Positions 59,301 through 64,000 of a stretch of 64,000 nucleotides of DNA are shown one piece after another. Position numbers and translations under genes: made by a program. Positions within the stretch are counted from its first letter, which is position 1. Each line of letters begins with the position of its first letter. The notes beneath the pieces were generated by a model that worked only from the letters and a program-made list of their open reading frames with translations, was not told the origin of the DNA and searched no databases. Source of the stretch: Struthio camelus (Eukaryota; Chordata; Aves; Struthioniformes; Struthionidae); NCBI RefSeq assembly GCF_040807025.1, contig NC_090946.1, positions 78,552,641-78,616,640 of the forward strand, given 5' to 3'.

Positions 59301-61007
59301 GACTCGTAGAGAAACGATTTGTATATCGTGTCATCCAGTTATGTCTGAAACTCACCAACCGGGCTGAGCTGGACATGCTTACTCTGGTCAGTCTTTGAAA
59401 GGAGAGTTCCTGGGTGATCTCTTGAAAGGGTGGAGCTTTTATCCTATCTAGAAGGATTCAGCATATTGCAAATCATATTTAAAAACACTTGTATATTTTG
59501 GTTAATAGGTGGGCCTGTTCACGCAGGACATGATGTGTTTTGGGGAGAAATACTGAAGTGGCTTTGTTAGTGTGAGTAATCACAAATCTTGAACTGGCAA
59601 TATTTACTTTCCAGCCCTTGCTTTTAGATTTTGAAATAATACTTTTATTTCCATCCCTATTACTTCTGATGAGATTTTACATCCGTCAGTACTAGAAGCA
59701 GTTTGATACCTGTGAAGTGTTGTTGTTGTTTTTTAAACCCAGCATTGTCCACAGCGGTGGTGGCATGTTTCATTATGAGAGAGCTGTGGCAAGTACCACT
59801 ACTAACTGTAGCTGTTCCTGGCTCTGTGTTGGGCTGTGTATTACAGTTTGTGTGTCACGGTTTTAGAGCTCTTGCTGCATGTAACTTAAAAGCTTTCCAT
59901 AAGCTCCTGGTGATTAGGAGAATATTTCGTTTAGCAATCTTAGGTATGCTCATGTTCTTAGCATGTAGCAATGCTGTTAGATTAGCAGTGAAGCAGAAAT
60001 GATGAATACGTTCTTTAAAGATAGGTGTTATCAGACTGTATTTCTAGTTTGAGTTTAATATTGGCTATGTGAAAAAGTATTTTGAGCTGCTTTAACTATT
60101 AGGTCAACTGAGGTAGGAACTCTTGGATTTATAATGAGGTCTCTGCCCTGAAAAAACATTGTCAAGTAGAGTATTTTTCTGGAAGATCCGGTGGAAGTTA
60201 TAGAAGAAATTTGTGTAACTGTATGTTTTTAGCATCATTGATGCACTGCTTTTCCTTCTTGGGAAAGTGAAGTGCATTGTCTGTTTTTGTTTTTGTTTTT
60301 TGCTTCCTTTGTTTTTTTTTTTTTTTCACTTTTATCAGCTTTGTCGTTGTATAGTGTCCAGAGGCAATCCTGGTGGTGTTCTTGCTGCAGGGCAGTGCCC
60401 TGGTCACTTTTGGTTGTGGTGCCATGCTATGAGCTGAACCAGAGAAGTGAGCAACTGCCAAGAAAACTTACTTGGGTGCATAATTTTTTTAGCCAGATCA
60501 GTTCTGCTCTCTGATTTGCCACATAGCTTGAAGACTAGTGGGCCACAGCAGGGTTTGGTGATGTAACATCTTAAATTCACGTAGCTGATGCATGCTTAAG
60601 ATACTCTGTAATGACAAGCCATAAGCTCACCTGGAAATGAGGACAGGTAGTTTAGAGTCGACTCTTCACAGACCAGCAACAAATTCTTTGTTAGTATTTT
60701 GGCAACCTCTGTGCTAGGTGCTCAAACCCACTGTATTAAGAAGAGTGTTTTCTGCATTAAATATGTAAACATAAATGGTGATGGGGTAATAATCAACACT
60801 GTACTTGCTCTTGATTGTAGTAAAGCTTCTAAATGCTTTCAAAATGATGTGTGAGCAGCTGCTTAAGAAACTGCCTGCTGTGGTACATTGTAAGGAGTTT
60901 TTTTTCTGTGGCTAGGAGCCTTTTGTGGCAGATGAATACATTGAACGCCTGGCATGGAGAACACCTGGAGGAGGTTCCAGAGGTGGAGAAGCTTTTGATC
61001 CAAAAAG
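56330..61007 (+). CDS. EXOC5: EXOC5 (Sec10), exocyst subunit; 5' part only
   Basis: EXOC5/Sec10 is one of the eight exocyst subunits that tether secretory vesicles to the plasma membrane, and it is needed for ciliogenesis and epithelial polarity. Two coding exons are present, 56330-56356 and 60916-61007. Together they give MATTAELFE|EPFVADEYIERLAWRTPG and then GGSRGGEAFDPK plus a split Arg codon. This agrees with the human N terminus except V to A before the Trp and one missing Pro (human GGPEAF, here GGEAF). Only about 40 of roughly 708 residues are in the window; the next exon (human LLEEFVNHIQEL...) was not found before 64000. The gene is diverged head to head from AP5M1. Confidence 0.95.
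56357..60915 (+). other. EXOC5: EXOC5 intron 1
   Basis: Intron of 4559 bp. It is GC-rich up to about 57.09 kb (rest of the CpG island), then AT-rich. A small isolated CpG-rich patch lies at about 58480-58600. Poly-T runs near 60306-60328. No repeat family or further exon is recognised. Confidence 0.85.
60916..61007 (+). CDS. EXOC5: EXOC5 exon 2
   Basis: 92 nt: 30 codons, EPFVADEYIERLAWRTPGGG and then SRGGEAFDPK, plus two bases of an Arg codon. Acceptor TGGCTAG|GAG, with a T-rich tract (TTTTTTTCTG) before it; donor AAAAG|GTAAAA. It joins exon 1 exactly in phase to give the conserved LFEEPFVADEYIERL. Confidence 0.95.
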
Positions 61008-64000
61008 GTAAAATGAAATTGCATAATGGTCAAAGTGAATGCATCTCTAATTGTACTGTTTTAGTACACGTATAACAGAAAGCCTGTATGTAGTTTCGGT
61101 GTTTGTCCAAGAAGGTTTTCATCTGGGAGAATTGCTAGAATTTGTGACCATGAGCCAATTATTCAGAACCAATTATTCAGTAACAAGAATAGAGAAAGTC
61201 ACTCTCTGATTTAGACCTTTTGAATAAGAGAATTAATATTGTTTGTTGTGGTCAGGCATGAATGTTTCCAAAGCACTAAACTTGCTGGGTTAAAACATGA
61301 TGTGAGGCTTCACTGCTAGGAAAGTTTAAGTGAATTTAATGAGTTTTTTGCTAGTTTAGCTCCCTGAACTGACTTGCTGCAGGACTTATTCCCAGTGCTG
61401 ATGGAAATTAAAGGGCATGAACAAATAGGTGGGATGGGAAGAAAGGCAGGAATGTGGCAGTTTTAACTCAGGTTGTTTCAGCCTGGGCTTGTGTGATACA
61501 GTCTGAATCAAACTAATAGTTTGCTGCTGCTGAGTGGAGATGGTCTTGGGGCCCCTTTCCTGCAGCCTCCTGGCTGCATGCTGCAATGACTCTTCTCAAG
61601 CCAGCTCTAGACACTTCTTTGATCTCATGGGAAGTTGATTTAGCTCACTAAAATGTCAAAAAACTAATCTGAAAAAAGACAGCTTTTTTACAAATCAGGA
61701 CTAGCAAACTTCTGCGACTGGAAAAGCCTCAGAGCAGGTGCAAAGGGAAGAGATTGTGTGTCTGTGAGCTGGTGGTGAGGGAGGAATATGGGTGAGGAAG
61801 GAGCAAGAGCAGAGTAGGGGAAGTGAGGAAGGAGGAAGCAGAGGAGGACCTTCTCTTGTTTGTGGTGAGCTGTTAATTTGGCTTGGCTCTTTTGAGAAAC
61901 CTCACCCCAAGTCAAGAGACCAGCTGCCTAGTTTCTGGGCCAGCATTGGGTGGTGCACTGGTAACTCAGATGCACCATTTTATATGGCAGAGTTAAACAT
62001 CTAGGCTTCTGTATTCCTACCTCCTGGATCCTCTTTTATTTTGAAAAGAGCTACTATTTCAAATAATGCAATTGTTAAGCTTTTTGTCTCAGCATTGATA
62101 TCCTTTCTAGCGATGTAATTGACATAAGTATTTTTGTTTCTCAAATTAGTATTAGCTTGGGAGATGAGCTTGACCTTTCTACTTTTACAGTTTCTGGAAG
62201 GCATATCGGCTAGTAGGCTCAACAAAAGGTTTAGCTACCTGAACATTAATTTAGATTATGGTAGCGTATGAATTCCAAGTGCGGTAGCTGTTTTTTAGGG
62301 ACTTCTCACCCACATGCTTTTCTTCCAGAATGAGATTGTAGTAATCTGAACTAGAACACTCAAGAAGTTTCGATACTTTACAGAAAAGCTGTTTTTATTC
62401 AAAGGCAGCTATGGAAACAACCTTCACTAGCGTAGTCAAAGGACACACTTTCTTGAGAAATCCAGCTCTTTGGAGGTATGCAAAAAGAAAAATGATGATG
62501 GACTTTCTAGCAAGGTGCTGAACCCTCAACATTCGTTGTAAGGTCTGCGTCCTAAAAGAGCTTTACGTGTGAGTTAAGCAGGAAGAAGCCTGGAATTATG
62601 CAGAATTACTTCCTCTAAGTCTTTCTTCGTAATTGTCTGTAACGTATAATTTAGAGCAATCAAAGATCTATACGGATACCAACTTGATTTAAACAATCTT
62701 TTATGTTTCTTTTGGATTATGTTACCTTCTGCAATGTACTTTCATGTTTTTTAGGACAAATGGGAGAATCCTACAGCTGTGAATATTTTTCTCTTGGGAA
62801 CTTTTAGTATGGGGGGGACAAAGTTAGTGCCAAATGAAGACAGAGACCTTGTAGCGTGAAGGACGTGCTTTCTCTCCTCTATTTTTAGAAAGCGATGCTA
62901 TAATTTTTTTTATATTGTAGAAAGGTTGTTGAATTCTTCACTTCTGTTCTCAGAAACCTGACCACTGGTTTCCTCTTCTGCTTGAGCCTTCTTTGTGCTC
63001 TTGCTGTACTGAATGCTATTGCTGAATAGCTGTATTAGTGTAATACCTTTTTTTTAAAAAAAAACACAACCCAAACTGAATTGAACAGCCCATTAAAATG
63101 AATAGAAGCTATTTGCCCTTCTCTAGGCTTTTGTTTGAAACTATGGTGTGTGTCACTGACTATCATTCAAATAATATTTTAAAAATACTTTTGTAAATTT
63201 AAGTGTATTGCTCATGATTTTCTCTGAATCTAATGTAACGTGCTTACTCTTGGGCTTCTGGCAAGCAGGAGAGCAAGGAAAGAAATCACAAGCACCTCTG
63301 CGTAGTCAAGGTTTCTTTGAGTTATGACTCTAGTTGCTTACTGTTTTAAAGATATCATTTGAAACACTGAGTTTTTAGATTAATACAGAGAACAGAGAGG
63401 CAGTTCATATGCTGCCGCAGTTCATGTACTCCAAGCAGCAGGGTAAAAGCCAGTCATTTTTAGCAGAGGTAAATACTGAAAATTCAGTGACCCTCTGCAA
63501 CCGAAGAGATTCGCGTTAGTCTCATTTAGGTATCGCTTGGCTCAACCGCTCAAAGCGTTTGCAAAGACAGGTACTGTAGCTTTTCACTGGGAAGGAGTCA
63601 CGTGAGGATAGATTAACAACCTTCCCCTCTTCTCTTCTGGTTGCTCAGAGTCTCCAGCCTGAGCATGGGGAGCCAGGAGAGGAACAACATGCTCCTCCTG
63701 CTTCTCAGCAGTACTGCAGGTTGGAAGGACTTCAAAGTCATTGCATATCTTCTGAATACAGCGTAAGGTGAAAATGCAGAATTCTGAGTAGTTTAGAAAG
63801 AGCTTCCTGGGAAGGATTTAGTTTTCGTCCTCTCTTCTACTTCGACATTAAACCTTGATGACAGACTTCTCCAGTCTTTATTATGTTTTTGGCTATTAGC
63901 ATTAGGTCTGTGGTTGTGGAGGACCTGGGAATAATTTTATACCCTGTGCCTCAGAGACTAGGATGTTTTTAGAAGATGAAAAGATGACTGGAACGGGATA
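61008..64000 (+). other. EXOC5: EXOC5 intron 2 (partial, runs off the right edge)
   Basis: AT-rich sequence after the exon 2 donor. I found no match to the third EXOC5 exon and no other gene. A short tandem duplication of CCAATTATTCAG lies at about 61155-61180. The ORFs present are short. Confidence 0.75.

Noticed and set aside
1-64000. CRISPR arrays, bacterial operons, integrated proviruses or LTR pairs
   Set aside because: I saw no regularly spaced identical repeats with unique spacers, no prokaryotic gene organisation, and no long terminal direct repeats or retroviral protein motifs.

Overview
The window reads as vertebrate nuclear DNA, most likely from a bird. It has large introns with GT..AG splice sites, CpG-island promoters and CR1-type LINE copies, one of them fairly young and avian-like. 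Three protein genes can be recognised by recalled similarity to human proteins: NAA30 (minus strand, first coding exon only), AP5M1 (minus strand, complete coding sequence in eight exons) and EXOC5 (plus strand, first two coding exons). As I recall, the same genes in the same order and relative orientations lie next to OTX2 on human chromosome 14q22-23, so the synteny looks conserved and compacted here.

Layout. 1-6158 is part of NAA30 intron 1. 6159-7094 is the large, low-complexity NAA30 exon with the start codon, inside a CpG island (about 6.3-7.8 kb). 7.8-47.2 kb is intergenic. It holds old CR1 remnants (about 12.0-13.0 and 42.6-43.4 kb), small tandem repeats, a degenerate array of about 70-bp units near 28.4-28.8 kb, a palindromic AT-rich block at 31.77-31.98 kb, a tRNA-Lys(CTT) gene at 31988-32060 directly abutting a 5'-truncated CR1 at about 32082-33202, and a CpG-rich block of moderate GC at about 38.5-40.3 kb that looks regulatory. 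47240-56022 is AP5M1. The eight exons join in frame to 1476 nt, or 491 codons plus stop, about the human length. A convincing poly(A) signal lies just past the stop codon. 56023-56329 is a 307-bp head-to-head promoter shared by AP5M1 and EXOC5, inside a second CpG island (about 55.6-57.1 kb). EXOC5 exon 1 is 56330-56356 and exon 2 is 60916-61007. The rest of EXOC5 lies beyond the right edge.

The three genes are housekeeping genes: NatC N-terminal acetylation (NAA30), the AP-5 late-endosomal adaptor (AP5M1) and exocyst tethering (EXOC5). Both CpG islands fit ubiquitous expression. They are not an operon; the only direct regulatory link visible is the shared AP5M1/EXOC5 promoter. Most of the remaining ORFs over 60 codons are chance frames or antisense shadows of GC-rich exons. 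The most unusual local structure is the tRNA-Lys/CR1 junction with its AT-rich palindromic flank. No bacterial-type system, CRISPR array or provirus was seen.
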